Part shown: positions 8,757-17,364 of the stretch, in pieces
How positions within the stretch are numbered: the first letter of the stretch is position 1
Layout: the number at the start of each line of letters is the position of its first letter
NCBI RefSeq assembly: GCF_900094585.1
Contig: NZ_FMAG01000008.1
Span: forward strand, 124,001-188,000
Length of the DNA stretch: 64,000 bases
Direction: 5' to 3'
Source: Martinezella multihospitum
GTDB lineage: Bacteria; Pseudomonadota; Alphaproteobacteria; Rhizobiales; Rhizobiaceae
Notes under the pieces: generated by a model
What the model saw: only the letters and a program-made list of their open reading frames with translations
Databases searched by the model: none
What the model was told of the DNA's origin: nothing
Made by a program: the position numbers and the translations under genes

Positions 8757-11114
8757 ATGGATTATTTCAGACGTTTCAACTTTCTGTTCGCAACACCAAC
8801 CTTCGACAATGAGGATCTGGAGGGCGCCCGCTACAATCAGATCGTCGAGGAAATCGAACGCTCCGGTTTCGAGGTAGTGCGGGCGCGCAATCTCGAAGAT
8901 GCCGAGATCGCCGTGCAGACGGACGCCGCGATCGGCTGCATGCTGGTCGACTGGGGCAAAAAAGGCCTTGAAGGCAAGACGGCCTCCCTCATCAACCTCA
9001 TGCGCCGGCGCGGCCTCGAATTCCCGATCATCCTGCTGATCCGCCGCAAGCGCTTCGAGGATGTACCGGTCGAAGTCCTCGATTTCATCGACGGTTATGT
9101 CTTCCTGTCGGAAGAGACACCCGCCTTTATCGCGAAGAGCCTCATCAGCCGGCTGAAGCAATATGCCGAGACGCTGAAGACACCGTTCTTCGGCGCGTTG
9201 GTCGATTATGCCGAAGAGGGCAACCATCTCTGGACCTGCCCCGGACACAATGGCGGCATCTTCTACAGCCGCAGCCCCATCGGCCGGGTCTTCATGGAGC
9301 ATCTCGGCGAAGCGGTGTTCCGCGACGATCTCGACAATTCCGTGCTCGATCTCGGCGACCTCCTGACCCACGAGGGGCCGGCTCTTGCCGCGCAGAAGGA
9401 AGCGGCCAAGATCTTCGGCGCCGAAAAGACCTATTTCGTGCTGAACGGCACCTCCACCTCCAACAAGGTCGCGCTCTCCGCGCTCGTCACCGACGGCGAT
9501 CTCGTGCTGTTCGACCGCAACAACCACAAGGCCGCCCATCACGGCGCGCTGATGATCTCGGGCGGCATTCCGATCTATCTACCCACCAGACGCAATGTCT
9601 ATGGCCTGATCGGTCCCATGGATTTCGCTACCATGGACGAGGACGCGCTGCGCGAGCGCATCCGCACCCATCCGCTGGTGAAAGATCCGGAAGCCTACAA
9701 AAAGCCGCGCCCGTTCCGCGTCGCTGTCGTGGAGCAATGCACCTATGACGGCACCATCCACAATGCCGAGATGATCCTCAAGCGCATCGGCCACCTGTGC
9801 GACTACATTCTCTTCGACGAGGCATGGGCGGGCTTCATGAAGTTTCATCCGCTTTATGCCGGGCGCTTTGCCATGGGTCTTGCCGACCTCGGCCCGGATG
9901 CGCCCGGCATCATCGCCACGCAATCCACCCATAAGCAGCTCGCAAGCTTCTCGCAGGCCTCACAGATCCACATGAAGGATAGGCACATCACCGGCCAGAA
10001 GCGCCGCGTGGAACACCGTCGCTTCAACGAAAGCTTCATGCAGCACGCCTCGACCTCGCCCTTCTATCCGCTGTTTGCCTCGCTCGACGTCGGCGCACAG
10101 ATGATGAAGGGACGCTCGGGCGAAGTGCTGTGGGACGACACGATCAGGCTCGGCATCGAGCTGCGCAAGAAAATCCGCGCCGTTCGCCGTGAATTCGAGG
10201 AGAAGGAACATCGCGCAGACCGCCGCTGGTTCTTCGAGCCCTTCGTGCCGGATCGGGTAGCAATCCCCGACGTGTCGAGCCCCGGCGCTGTGCACGATGT
10301 GCCTTGGGAGAGCGTCGCGACCGATCAGCTCGCCACCAATCCCGCTTTCTGGCACCTGACACCCGATGCGGCATGGCACGGCTTTTCCGGCATGGAGCCG
10401 GGCTTCGCCATGACGGACCCGAACAAGCTCACCCTGTTGACCCCCGGCTTCGACCGAGCGAGCGGTAAATACACTGAGCACGGCATTCCGGCGCCGGTTG
10501 TCGCGCAATATCTGCGTGAAAACCGTATCGTCGCGGAAAAGAACGACCTCAATTCGCTGCTCTTCCTCCTCACCCCCGGTGTCGAAGCCAGCAAGGCCGG
10601 CACCTTGATCAGCGGCCTCGTCGCTTTCAAGAAACTCCATGACGACAATGCGCTGCTGGAAGAGGCAATTCCGGAATTCTATCGCCGCCGTCCCGGCCGC
10701 TATGCAGGCGTGCGCCTGCGCGATCTTTGCGCTGAAATGCACAATTTCTTCCGCCAGGCCGATGTCAGCGCGCTGCAGACAAAGCAGTTTTCCGCCGACC
10801 ACCTGCCGCCAATCGCCATGTCGCCGCACGATGCCGCGCGCTGCCTGGTGCGCAACGATGTCGATTATCTGCCGATCGACGCCATTGCCGGCCGCATCGC
10901 AACCACGCCCTTCGTCGTTTATCCTCCGGGGATCGCAACCATCGTGCCGGGCGAGCGCCTGACGGAGCAGGCAAAGCCCATGATCGACTATCTCAAAATG
11001 TTTGAAACCTGCTTCAACACCTTCCCCGGCTTCGAAGTGGAGATTCAAGGCCTCTATCGCGAGATTGATGCATCCGGCAAAATCCGGCTCTATACCTACG
11101 TTGTCGCGGAATAG
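8757..11114 (+). CDS. Orn/Lys/Arg decarboxylase, fold-type I PLP
   Basis: The 785-residue protein matches the prokaryotic inducible-type ornithine/lysine/arginine decarboxylases. An N-terminal receiver-like wing (1-140) precedes the core with PGHNGG near 162-167, GTSTSNK at 231-237, the cofactor aspartate in DEAW at 354-357 and the PLP lysine in STHKQLASFSQAS at 393. It would make putrescine, cadaverine or agmatine. Substrate choice cannot be read from the sequence. A GNAT gene follows after 22 bases. The 166 bases upstream hold its promoter region, where no clear motif was seen. Confidence 0.9.
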   Translation: MDYFRRFNFLFATPTFDNEDLEGARYNQIVEEIERSGFEVVRARNLEDAEIAVQTDAAIGCMLVDWGKKGLEGKTASLINLMRRRGLEFPIILLIRRKRFEDVPVEVLDFIDGYVFLSEETPAFIAKSLISRLKQYAETLKTPFFGALVDYAEEGNHLWTCPGHNGGIFYSRSPIGRVFMEHLGEAVFRDDLDNSVLDLGDLLTHEGPALAAQKEAAKIFGAEKTYFVLNGTSTSNKVALSALVTDGDLVLFDRNNHKAAHHGALMISGGIPIYLPTRRNVYGLIGPMDFATMDEDALRERIRTHPLVKDPEAYKKPRPFRVAVVEQCTYDGTIHNAEMILKRIGHLCDYILFDEAWAGFMKFHPLYAGRFAMGLADLGPDAPGIIATQSTHKQLASFSQASQIHMKDRHITGQKRRVEHRRFNESFMQHASTSPFYPLFASLDVGAQMMKGRSGEVLWDDTIRLGIELRKKIRAVRREFEEKEHRADRRWFFEPFVPDRVAIPDVSSPGAVHDVPWESVATDQLATNPAFWHLTPDAAWHGFSGMEPGFAMTDPNKLTLLTPGFDRASGKYTEHGIPAPVVAQYLRENRIVAEKNDLNSLLFLLTPGVEASKAGTLISGLVAFKKLHDDNALLEEAIPEFYRRRPGRYAGVRLRDLCAEMHNFFRQADVSALQTKQFSADHLPPIAMSPHDAARCLVRNDVDYLPIDAIAGRIATTPFVVYPPGIATIVPGERLTEQAKPMIDYLKMFETCFNTFPGFEVEIQGLYREIDASGKIRLYTYVVAE

Positions 11115-11136
11115 GCTTGGAAATTCAGGTTCGGAC

Positions 11137-11697
11137 ATGAAGCAGGATAAAACAATCATCGTTCGCCCGTCCCGGGAGAGCGACGTCGATGCCATGTTGG
11201 CTATCTATCGCCGCCATATTCACCGCGGCGTCGAGGCTGGGGTTGATGATAGCGACACCCCGCAGCCGGATGATTTACGCGAACGGCGCAAGAATTTGAA
11301 GGACCGCCGCTTTCCGCATGTCGTTGCGATCCAAGGTGAAAAGGTCTTGGGCTATGCCTATGTGGTGCTGTTCCGCAAGCGCCCAGCCTACCGCTATACC
11401 GTCAAGCATTCGATCTATGTGCATCACGACCATGTCGGCCAGGGTGTCGGCAGCCTGCTCATGCGCGGGCTGATCGACGCGTGCGCGGCCGCCGGCTTCC
11501 GGCAGATGATCGGCTATATCGACGCCGACAACGCGGCCTCTCTCGCCTTGCACGAACGCTTCGGCTTCGTTCGCGTCGGCCTTCTGCCGGCCGTTGCCTA
11601 TCGGTACGGCCGCTGGGCCGATACCGTGATGGTCCAGCGCTCGCTCGGTCCCGGCGCGACAACGCAGCCGCCTCCGCCGCCGCTCTCCACCCGCTGA
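11137..11697 (+). CDS. GNAT N-acetyltransferase, phosphinothricin acetyltransferase-like
   Basis: The 186-residue protein has the GNAT fold: an IIVRPSRESDVDAMLAIY start, VLGYAYV, the acetyl-CoA loop HHDHVGQGVGSLLMRGL and a closing ALHERFGFVRVG. It is closest in style to the PAT/MnaT group, which acetylates methionine derivatives and phosphinothricin-like amines. The C terminus is a proline-rich tail. It follows the decarboxylase closely and may be co-transcribed. A polyamine substrate is possible but unproven. Confidence 0.85.
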   Translation: MKQDKTIIVRPSRESDVDAMLAIYRRHIHRGVEAGVDDSDTPQPDDLRERRKNLKDRRFPHVVAIQGEKVLGYAYVVLFRKRPAYRYTVKHSIYVHHDHVGQGVGSLLMRGLIDACAAAGFRQMIGYIDADNAASLALHERFGFVRVGLLPAVAYRYGRWADTVMVQRSLGPGATTQPPPPPLSTR

Positions 11698-11737
11698 AGC
11701 AGAGCGGGTGGCTGCCGATCGCGGCAAAACTCCGCGC

Positions 11738-12049
11738 TTATGCCGGATGCAGCGCTGAAGCTGGCCTGAAGGCCAAAACAAAATCTACGACCTTCGACGA
11801 GGACATTTCGCAAGGCTTGAGGGTGAAGCCCACTCCGGAGAGCACATAGAGATTGAAACTGACGACGTCGGTCCCGCCGAGCTCCTCGCCGTAGAGCCAG
11901 ACCCGTTTCCCGTCAGCCGATCGCTTGACCGTCACACCCCAGGGGCGACGCTGAAAGCGCCCCTCCGCATAGCCGTCAGGTAGCTTCGCAAGCGCATGTT
12001 CGAAGTCCGACAATTCGGCCTGCAGCAGTTGCGGCGCGCCGTCCGTCAT
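11738..12049 (-). CDS. Conserved hypothetical protein (103 aa)
   Basis: No family is recognised. The protein is soluble, with a W/Y-rich central part (RFQRRPWGVTVKRSADGKRVWLYGEELGG) and an alternating beta pattern followed by LKPCEMSSSKVVDF. The ATG at 12049 overlaps the stop of the upstream zinc-ribbon-like gene by four bases, pointing to translational coupling. An ATG at 12061 in the same frame is the alternative start. The two genes appear to form a small operon divergent from dinB. Confidence 0.6.
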   Translation of the reverse strand: MTDGAPQLLQAELSDFEHALAKLPDGYAEGRFQRRPWGVTVKRSADGKRVWLYGEELGGTDVVSFNLYVLSGVGFTLKPCEMSSSKVVDFVLAFRPASALHPA

Positions 12050-12222
12050 GGTGCCAGGCATTCGTCACATATGCCGCAGCCGTCTTCGTCCATCTTCCTC
12101 GCCGATCGCAGCCTTCGGCAGCACAGACATGCGGTGCCATCCGCTCGGGATTCCTCGTCACGCTCGGGCGGGAGGATCTCCATAAGCAGGTCGGAAAGCG
12201 GATCGGTTGCGATTTGGCCCAT
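12046..12222 (-). CDS. Small cysteine-rich, zinc-ribbon-like protein (58 aa)
   Basis: The protein is mostly acidic and holds CLCC near the middle and CGICDEC near the C terminus. The spaced CxxC pairs suggest a small metal-binding ribbon. GGAG stands seven bases before the ATG. It is coupled to the following 103-residue gene. No function is recognised; the small size makes this a moderate-confidence gene. Confidence 0.5.
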   Translation of the reverse strand: MGQIATDPLSDLLMEILPPERDEESRADGTACLCCRRLRSARKMDEDGCGICDECLAP

Positions 12223-12371
12223 CTTGAGGCTCCGTGTGGGGGACCGACAAGAGATAGGAAGCCTCGAGCGCATCTCAAGGTGGCGTTTGCGGCATGGCTG
12301 GCATGCGGCGATTTCCCTGCTTCTTCAGCACAACAACAGAGCCGGTTTGATATCGTCATCGAGGATGATAT

Positions 12372-12386
12372 GTTCTGCATTTGTTT
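12372..12386. promoter_or_regulatory. Candidate LexA (SOS) box upstream of dinB
   Basis: GTTC-N7-GTTT lies 55 bases before the dinB start. The alphaproteobacterial LexA box is the direct repeat GTTC-N7-GTTC, so this site has one mismatch. SOS control of dinB fits the position. Confidence 0.5.
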
Positions 12387-12441
12387 CAACCCCTGCAATT
12401 GACGGGCGCGCTGAACCTGCAGTGTGATAACCGAGACCGCC

Positions 12442-13539
12442 ATGAACGACACGAGCTCGAACCCAGTCCGAAAGATCATCCATGTGGATATGGATGCATT
12501 CTATGCTTCGGTCGAACAGCGAGACAATCCCGAGCTGCGCGGCAAGCCGCTTGCGGTCGGCGGGTCCGCAGCGCGCGGCGTGGTGGCGGCCGCAAGTTAC
12601 GAGGCCCGCGCCTTCGGCGTTCACTCGGCGATGCCATCGGTCACGGCGAAGCGGAAATGTCCTGACCTGATTTTCGTGCCGCCGCGCTTCGACGTCTACA
12701 GGGCGGTGTCGCAGCAAATCCGCGAAATCTTCGCCGAGTATACGCCGATGATCGAACCGCTCTCGCTGGACGAAGCCTATCTCGACGTTACCCAGAACCT
12801 GAAGGGCATGGAAATCGCCACCGAGATCGCGCTGGAGATCCGAACCAGGATCAAGCAAGTCACCGGGCTCAATGCCTCGGCCGGCATTTCCTACAACAAG
12901 TTTCTTGCCAAGATGGCAAGCGACCTGAACAAGCCGAACGGCCAAGCTGTCATTACGCCGAAGAATGGGCCGGCCTTCGTCGAAACGCTTCCCGTCAAGA
13001 AGTTTCATGGCGTCGGGCCGGCGACGGCCGAGCGCATGCACAAATACGGGATCGAAACCGGGCTAGACTTGAAGTCGAAATCCCTCGCCTTCCTACAGGA
13101 ACATTTCGGAAAGGCAGGCCCCTATTTCTACGGCATTGCCCGCGGTATCGACGAGCGCCAGGTGAAGCCCGACCGGGTTCGCAAATCCATAGGCGCGGAG
13201 GATACGTTTGCCGAGGATATCGACGATCTCGAGCTGGCGACGGCGGAGCTGCGGCCACTTGCGGAAAAGGTCTGGCGCTACTGCGAAACGGGTGGCATCG
13301 GCGCCAAGACTGTGACCGTAAAGATCAAATATTCGGACTTTACCCAGGCGACACGCAGTCGGACAAGCTCTTCTCCGGTCGCCGACATCGGCGCGGTTCT
13401 CGATATAGCGTCGGCGCTTCTGGCAACCGTCCATCCGTTCACGCGGCCGGTCCGGCTGCTCGGCATCACGCTTTCGTCTTTGACGAACGAAGAGGCCGAC
13501 GATGGGAGATCACAGCCCCAGCTCGATCTCGGTATATGA
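12442..13539 (+). CDS. dinB: DNA polymerase IV
   Basis: DNA polymerase IV is the Y-family translesion polymerase. The 365-residue protein has the catalytic HVDMDAFYASVEQ block with Asp16 and Asp18, the GVVAAASYEARAFGVHSAMP steric-gate region, the second metal motif SLDEAYLD near 105-112, the SAGISYNKFLAKMASD loop and a little-finger domain. The beta-clamp motif QPQLDLGI ends the protein. The ATG at 12442 is preferred over a GTG at 12424, since homologues start shortly before the catalytic block. Neither start has a strong ribosome binding site. Confidence 0.94.
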   Translation: MNDTSSNPVRKIIHVDMDAFYASVEQRDNPELRGKPLAVGGSAARGVVAAASYEARAFGVHSAMPSVTAKRKCPDLIFVPPRFDVYRAVSQQIREIFAEYTPMIEPLSLDEAYLDVTQNLKGMEIATEIALEIRTRIKQVTGLNASAGISYNKFLAKMASDLNKPNGQAVITPKNGPAFVETLPVKKFHGVGPATAERMHKYGIETGLDLKSKSLAFLQEHFGKAGPYFYGIARGIDERQVKPDRVRKSIGAEDTFAEDIDDLELATAELRPLAEKVWRYCETGGIGAKTVTVKIKYSDFTQATRSRTSSSPVADIGAVLDIASALLATVHPFTRPVRLLGITLSSLTNEEADDGRSQPQLDLGI

Positions 13540-13545
13540 GAGGCC

Positions 13546-15387
13546 CTAGCCGAAGGTGAAGGCATAGGCCTGGGCGCCGGGATCAAGGAATTTGATCTCG
13601 AACATATGATCGGACACCGGGCCGCTCGCGCGGACGAGCTGATAAAGCCTTTGCCCCGTCACCACGCCATTGCCGTTTGCGTCCGTATCGACACCATGGC
13701 CGTCGCCCGGCGGCTTGCCATCGACGGTGATCTGGAAGCGCACCGGCTTTCCGTCCGCCGATGGCCCCAGCACCAGATGCAGATCGCGGGCATGAAAGCG
13801 ATAATAGAGCCGGCTGTCTGCACTGTTCGAGGTCGCCTCCTGCGGGCCGACCGTCCAATTGCCGGCAAGGCCCCATTCGTTGAGTTTCGGCATCGCCGCG
13901 ACGTAGTCGTGAGCAGCATCGTTCACGGTGCCGGCATCGTCGACAAAATTCTGCGACCGCATGTAGCCGACATAGGTTTCCGGCGATTGCACATCGGCCT
14001 CGTTGGAGGCAGCCTCCGCACCCGTCGCCTTCACGTCCACGATGTCGCTGGAAACATTGCTCTTTCCGGCTTCGGCGAGAAGCTGCTGGATCACCCTTTC
14101 GGACTGATCGTAGTCGCCTTCACCGAAATGATGATGGCGCACCAGCCCCTGCGCATCGATGAAATAATGGGCGGGCCAATATTCGTTGTCGAAGGCGCGC
14201 CAGATCGCATAATTGTTGTCGATCGCGACCGGATAGGTAATGCCGAGATCGGCTATGGCCTTCTTCACATTGTCGGCGTTCTTTTCAAAGGCGAATTCGG
14301 GTGCATGCACGCCGATGACGACGAGGCCTTGGTCCTTATACTTCTGTGCCCAGGCTTCGACATAGGGAATGGCCCGCAGGCAGTTGATGCAGGAATAGGT
14401 CCAGAAGTCGACCAGAACGACCTTGCCCTTCAAACCGGCTGCGGTCAGCGGCTGCGAATTCAGCCATTGTACCGCACCGTCGAGCGAGGGGATTGGGCCT
14501 TCGGTCGGCAGCTGCGTCGCGGCCGGCTTCTGTGTCATCGCCATCGAACCACCGCCGGCAGCACCATCGGGCTTCGCGCTCATCATCTGATTGGTGGCGC
14601 TCATCATCGCCCCACCTTCATTCTTCATGACGACCGATGATGGCTTGTTCGGGTCCTGGGTATGGAAACGGTCGACCAGATTTTGCTCGAGCGAAGCAGT
14701 GCTTGCGAGCGAGGCTTGCGTCAAGAGGCCGGTGTCGAGCCCCATCGCAATAGCGACGACCGCGGCAAGCACCGCAACGCCGACGCTACGGCGCAGCCAC
14801 TCGCCGATGCCGAGCGATTGCTTCATCGCCTGATAGACCCGGCCGCCAATCAGAAGGGCGAGCGCAAGCGACGTCGCCGCCCCCAGCGCATAGGCAAGCA
14901 GCAGCAATGTCGTGCCGACACTGGCTCCCTGCAGCGCGGCTCCGGTCAGAATGAGGCCAAGCACGGGGCCGGCACAAGGTGCCCAGAGCAGGCCGGTCGC
15001 CACGCCCAGCAGCAGCGATGCGGCAATCGTCGACCCACCGCTGCGGCTTGCGCGATCGGCCGATTGCGACAGGCGGGCGCCGAGCGAGACGAGCGGCCGT
15101 GTCAAACGATCCGAAAGCGACGGAAAGAGAAGGATGATGCCGAAAACCGCAAGCAGCGCCATGGCTGCGTAACGTCCATATTCGTTGGCCGTCACCGCCC
15201 AGCCGCCGCCGAAGGCGGCAAGCGTCGCGACGGCGGCAAAGGTTGCCGCCATGCCGACGAGCAACGGCAGTGTACTGCGCAAAAAAGGCTGGCCCGCCCG
15301 TGCGAAGACGAATGGCAGGACGGGCAGGATGCAGGGGCTGACGATCGTCAGAACGCCGCCGAGATAGGCAAGGATAAACAGAAGCAT
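13546..15387 (-). CDS. CcdA/DipZ-type thiol-disulfide transporter with thioredoxin domain
   Basis: The 613-residue protein joins an N-terminal CcdA/DsbD-like membrane domain (1-225, paired cysteines in SPC at 19 and APC at 138), a TlpA/DipZ-like thioredoxin domain (300-440, active site C333-I-N-C336) and a C-terminal beta-rich galactose-binding-like domain. Such proteins move electrons from cytosolic thioredoxin across the membrane to periplasmic thiols. A Met-rich linker (about 245-290) separates the parts. It follows msrB by 18 bases, so its likely client is exported MsrB. Confidence 0.88.
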   Translation of the reverse strand: MLLFILAYLGGVLTIVSPCILPVLPFVFARAGQPFLRSTLPLLVGMAATFAAVATLAAFGGGWAVTANEYGRYAAMALLAVFGIILLFPSLSDRLTRPLVSLGARLSQSADRASRSGGSTIAASLLLGVATGLLWAPCAGPVLGLILTGAALQGASVGTTLLLLAYALGAATSLALALLIGGRVYQAMKQSLGIGEWLRRSVGVAVLAAVVAIAMGLDTGLLTQASLASTASLEQNLVDRFHTQDPNKPSSVVMKNEGGAMMSATNQMMSAKPDGAAGGGSMAMTQKPAATQLPTEGPIPSLDGAVQWLNSQPLTAAGLKGKVVLVDFWTYSCINCLRAIPYVEAWAQKYKDQGLVVIGVHAPEFAFEKNADNVKKAIADLGITYPVAIDNNYAIWRAFDNEYWPAHYFIDAQGLVRHHHFGEGDYDQSERVIQQLLAEAGKSNVSSDIVDVKATGAEAASNEADVQSPETYVGYMRSQNFVDDAGTVNDAAHDYVAAMPKLNEWGLAGNWTVGPQEATSNSADSRLYYRFHARDLHLVLGPSADGKPVRFQITVDGKPPGDGHGVDTDANGNGVVTGQRLYQLVRASGPVSDHMFEIKFLDPGAQAYAFTFG

Positions 15388-15405
15388 CGTTCGGTCTCTG
15401 ATCGT

Positions 15406-15894
15406 TCAGGCAGCAGCCCTATGGAATGTCATGACGACGCCGTTCATGCAGTAGCGAAGGCCTGTCGGTTTCGGCCCGTCATTAAAGACATGTCCAAGAT
15501 GGCCGCCGCAGCGGCTGCAATGCACTTCGTCGCGCACCATGCCGAAGGAGGTATCGCGCGACGTTGCCACAGCACCGTCGAGCGGCGCCCAGAAGCTCGG
15601 CCAACCGGTGCCGCTATCGAATTTCGTGGCCGAGGAGAAGGCATCCTGATTGCAGCCGGCACAGGCGAAATTGCCCTTGCCGTGCTCGTTCAACAGCGGG
15701 CTGGTGAAGGGACGTTCGGTCCCTTCTTCTCTCAGGACTGCATATTGATCCGCCGTCAAGATCTTCTGCCATTCCTCATCCGTATGCGAAACGGGGAAAG
15801 TCGCGGTCGTTTTGGCTGCGGCAGAGCCGTAACCCAATCGCAGGCCGATGGCACCAAGAACCGTTGCCAGAAGCACTCGTCGTCTGTTCAGCAT
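15406..15894 (-). CDS. msrB: Peptide methionine (R)-S-oxide reductase, Tat-exported
   Basis: MsrB reduces R-methionine sulfoxide in proteins. The 162-residue product has a twin-arginine signal (LNRRRVLLATVLGAIGL) ending near AAA at 25-27, zinc ligands C78-x2-C81 and C126-x2-C129, and the catalytic Cys149 in RYCMN. The ATG at 15894 has GGAG ten bases upstream; the frame further up to 16143 lacks signal-peptide logic. Periplasmic action is inferred from the signal. It starts an operon with the thiol-disulfide transporter gene, its likely electron supply. Confidence 0.93.
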   Translation of the reverse strand: MLNRRRVLLATVLGAIGLRLGYGSAAAKTTATFPVSHTDEEWQKILTADQYAVLREEGTERPFTSPLLNEHGKGNFACAGCNQDAFSSATKFDSGTGWPSFWAPLDGAVATSRDTSFGMVRDEVHCSRCGGHLGHVFNDGPKPTGLRYCMNGVVMTFHRAAA

Positions 15895-15985
15895 CGCACC
15901 ATTCTCCTTCAGCGGACGAGCCAAGCTCACGGGACATGCAGGCCCGATATTGCTTCGGCGACGGGCGTGTCCCGTCACCATGGAG

Positions 15986-16011
15986 TACGAAAGAGAGGGC
16001 CATCTTGTTAC
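15986..16011 (-). promoter_or_regulatory. Candidate ECF sigma promoter for msrB
   Basis: On the minus strand GTAACA (16011-16006) and CGTA (15989-15986) are exactly 16 bases apart, 92 bases before msrB. ECF sigma factors commonly use an AAC-containing -35 and a CGT/CGA -10 at this spacing, and several control oxidative-damage repair genes. No sigma factor gene is in the window. Confidence 0.4.
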
Positions 16012-16049
16012 ACACGGGGCCGGTGTAAACACCAAAACGTGAACGGACT

Positions 16050-17279
16050 TCATTCCGCCGCCAGGGGCGCAGCAATCACGGCGGCGAAACTCGCCAGGCT
16101 TGCCGAGCGAAGCGGCAGATACGGCTTGTCGCTCTCGCGGCAAAGCCGCTTCACAATATCGGCGGCCGAATGGCTGATGCAGTCGACCGGGAAAACCGCC
16201 GATGACGCCCTCCCGACCAGCGCTGGCAACAGGGAAAGATTGTCCTCGACGCCGCCATCGTGAAACAGCAGCTCGATGTTCCTGCTTTCGGCGAGCTTCC
16301 GCAAGCGATCGAACAGATTTGGGCGGCCGCCGACATAAAGCAGCGTCTCATGCCCGCTTGATTTCGCAACGACATCAGGATCTGCAGCAACGGCAATCGC
16401 CGCCCCGAGCAGATCCAGCTCGCGCTTCAATGCCAGGTTCTCCTCAGCGAAAACGGACAGTTGCGACAGGGCTTCAACAAGCTTCGCCTCGGAGGATGCA
16501 AGACGCTTCTCGTATCCCTCGGCACGCTCCTCGGCTGCCTGCAGCTTCTCCGAAAGTCTTGCCTCTTGACGCTGACCCCAGCCGGCAGAAGCGGGTTCGC
16601 CGGCAGTCGCCAGCGCACGTCGCGAGCTTTGCTCCAGCTCTTCCATGCGCTTGTGGAGGATGACATTATCTTGAGCTGCCGCTTGGAGGCGGGCCTCCTG
16701 GCGAGCGATCTTTTCATCCCTCGCCTCGACATCCAATTGCAGCCTGCGCAGACGCGCGAGATCGAGCCGGCTGGAACTGCCGACCAGATGCGACAGCATA
16801 TGCACCTCGCCGAAAATAGCGTTCATCAGCGGACGATCGCTGGCCGGGTGGCTCATGACGGCCCAATAAGCTCCCGATATATCGCCGTCATCGACGGCCC
16901 TGTCCCACCGTGACTTGATCTCCGCCGGTATCGAGAGCTTTGAAAACTGTTTGAGAATGCGTTCGTGACGACGGTCGAGCGCTTTGTTCAATAGCTTGGC
17001 GGCAATGTCATGCTGGCCGGCGGCCCGGACACCGCGGCTGTGCAGGGCATGGTCGGTCGCCGTCTTCGTATCGATATCACCTGCCTTCGCCAGCACCTGC
17101 CGCAGCTCCGTCGTCGTCAGGCATGTGCCGACAATCGAACAATGGAACATCGACGGCAGTTCCCAGGTCCTCAGCCGCTGGGTCCTGGCAGATGCCGGCG
17201 AAAGAGCGGGCCGATCGTCCGGGCGCCGTTCGACGATCGGAAGTGCAAAGGGCCGTTTGTGATTGAGAAGAGCCGACAT
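16050..17279 (-). CDS. DUF2325 domain-containing protein with coiled coil
   Basis: The 409-residue protein has a largely helical N-terminal half, a predicted coiled coil at roughly 180-290 (rich in E, R, Q, K and A heptads such as KIARQEARLQAAAQDN) and a C-terminal DUF2325 domain with LLYVGGRPNLFDRLRKLAE, FHDGGVEDN and VDCISHSAADIVKRLC. The domain looks like a small Rossmann-type ligand sensor; the function is unknown. A 36-bp palindrome lies just before the ATG. A TTG at 17306 would extend the protein into that palindrome and is less likely. It lies upstream of msrB in the same direction. Confidence 0.82.
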   Translation of the reverse strand: MSALLNHKRPFALPIVERRPDDRPALSPASARTQRLRTWELPSMFHCSIVGTCLTTTELRQVLAKAGDIDTKTATDHALHSRGVRAAGQHDIAAKLLNKALDRRHERILKQFSKLSIPAEIKSRWDRAVDDGDISGAYWAVMSHPASDRPLMNAIFGEVHMLSHLVGSSSRLDLARLRRLQLDVEARDEKIARQEARLQAAAQDNVILHKRMEELEQSSRRALATAGEPASAGWGQRQEARLSEKLQAAEERAEGYEKRLASSEAKLVEALSQLSVFAEENLALKRELDLLGAAIAVAADPDVVAKSSGHETLLYVGGRPNLFDRLRKLAESRNIELLFHDGGVEDNLSLLPALVGRASSAVFPVDCISHSAADIVKRLCRESDKPYLPLRSASLASFAAVIAAPLAAE

Positions 17280-17284
17280 GTGAG

Positions 17285-17320
17285 CACTAGCGTTATATTT
17301 CTTCAAATATTACGCTAGTG
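17285..17320. promoter_or_regulatory. 36-bp near-perfect palindrome at the DUF2325 gene start
   Basis: Two 16-base arms, CACTAGCGTTATATTT and AAATATTACGCTAGTG, surround CTTC; 15 of 16 positions pair. It ends five bases before the ATG. On the minus strand it contains TATAAC, a possible -10, so it probably overlaps the core promoter as an operator. No clear ribosome binding site lies between it and the ATG. Confidence 0.75.
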
Positions 17321-17364
17321 CGTCTTTCGCCATCAGGCAAGCCCAGTCATCAAAGCCAGAGGCA

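Noticed and set aside
14662..16263. 533-codon open frame on the plus strand
   Set aside because: It is antisense to the CcdA-thioredoxin and msrB genes and low in complexity.
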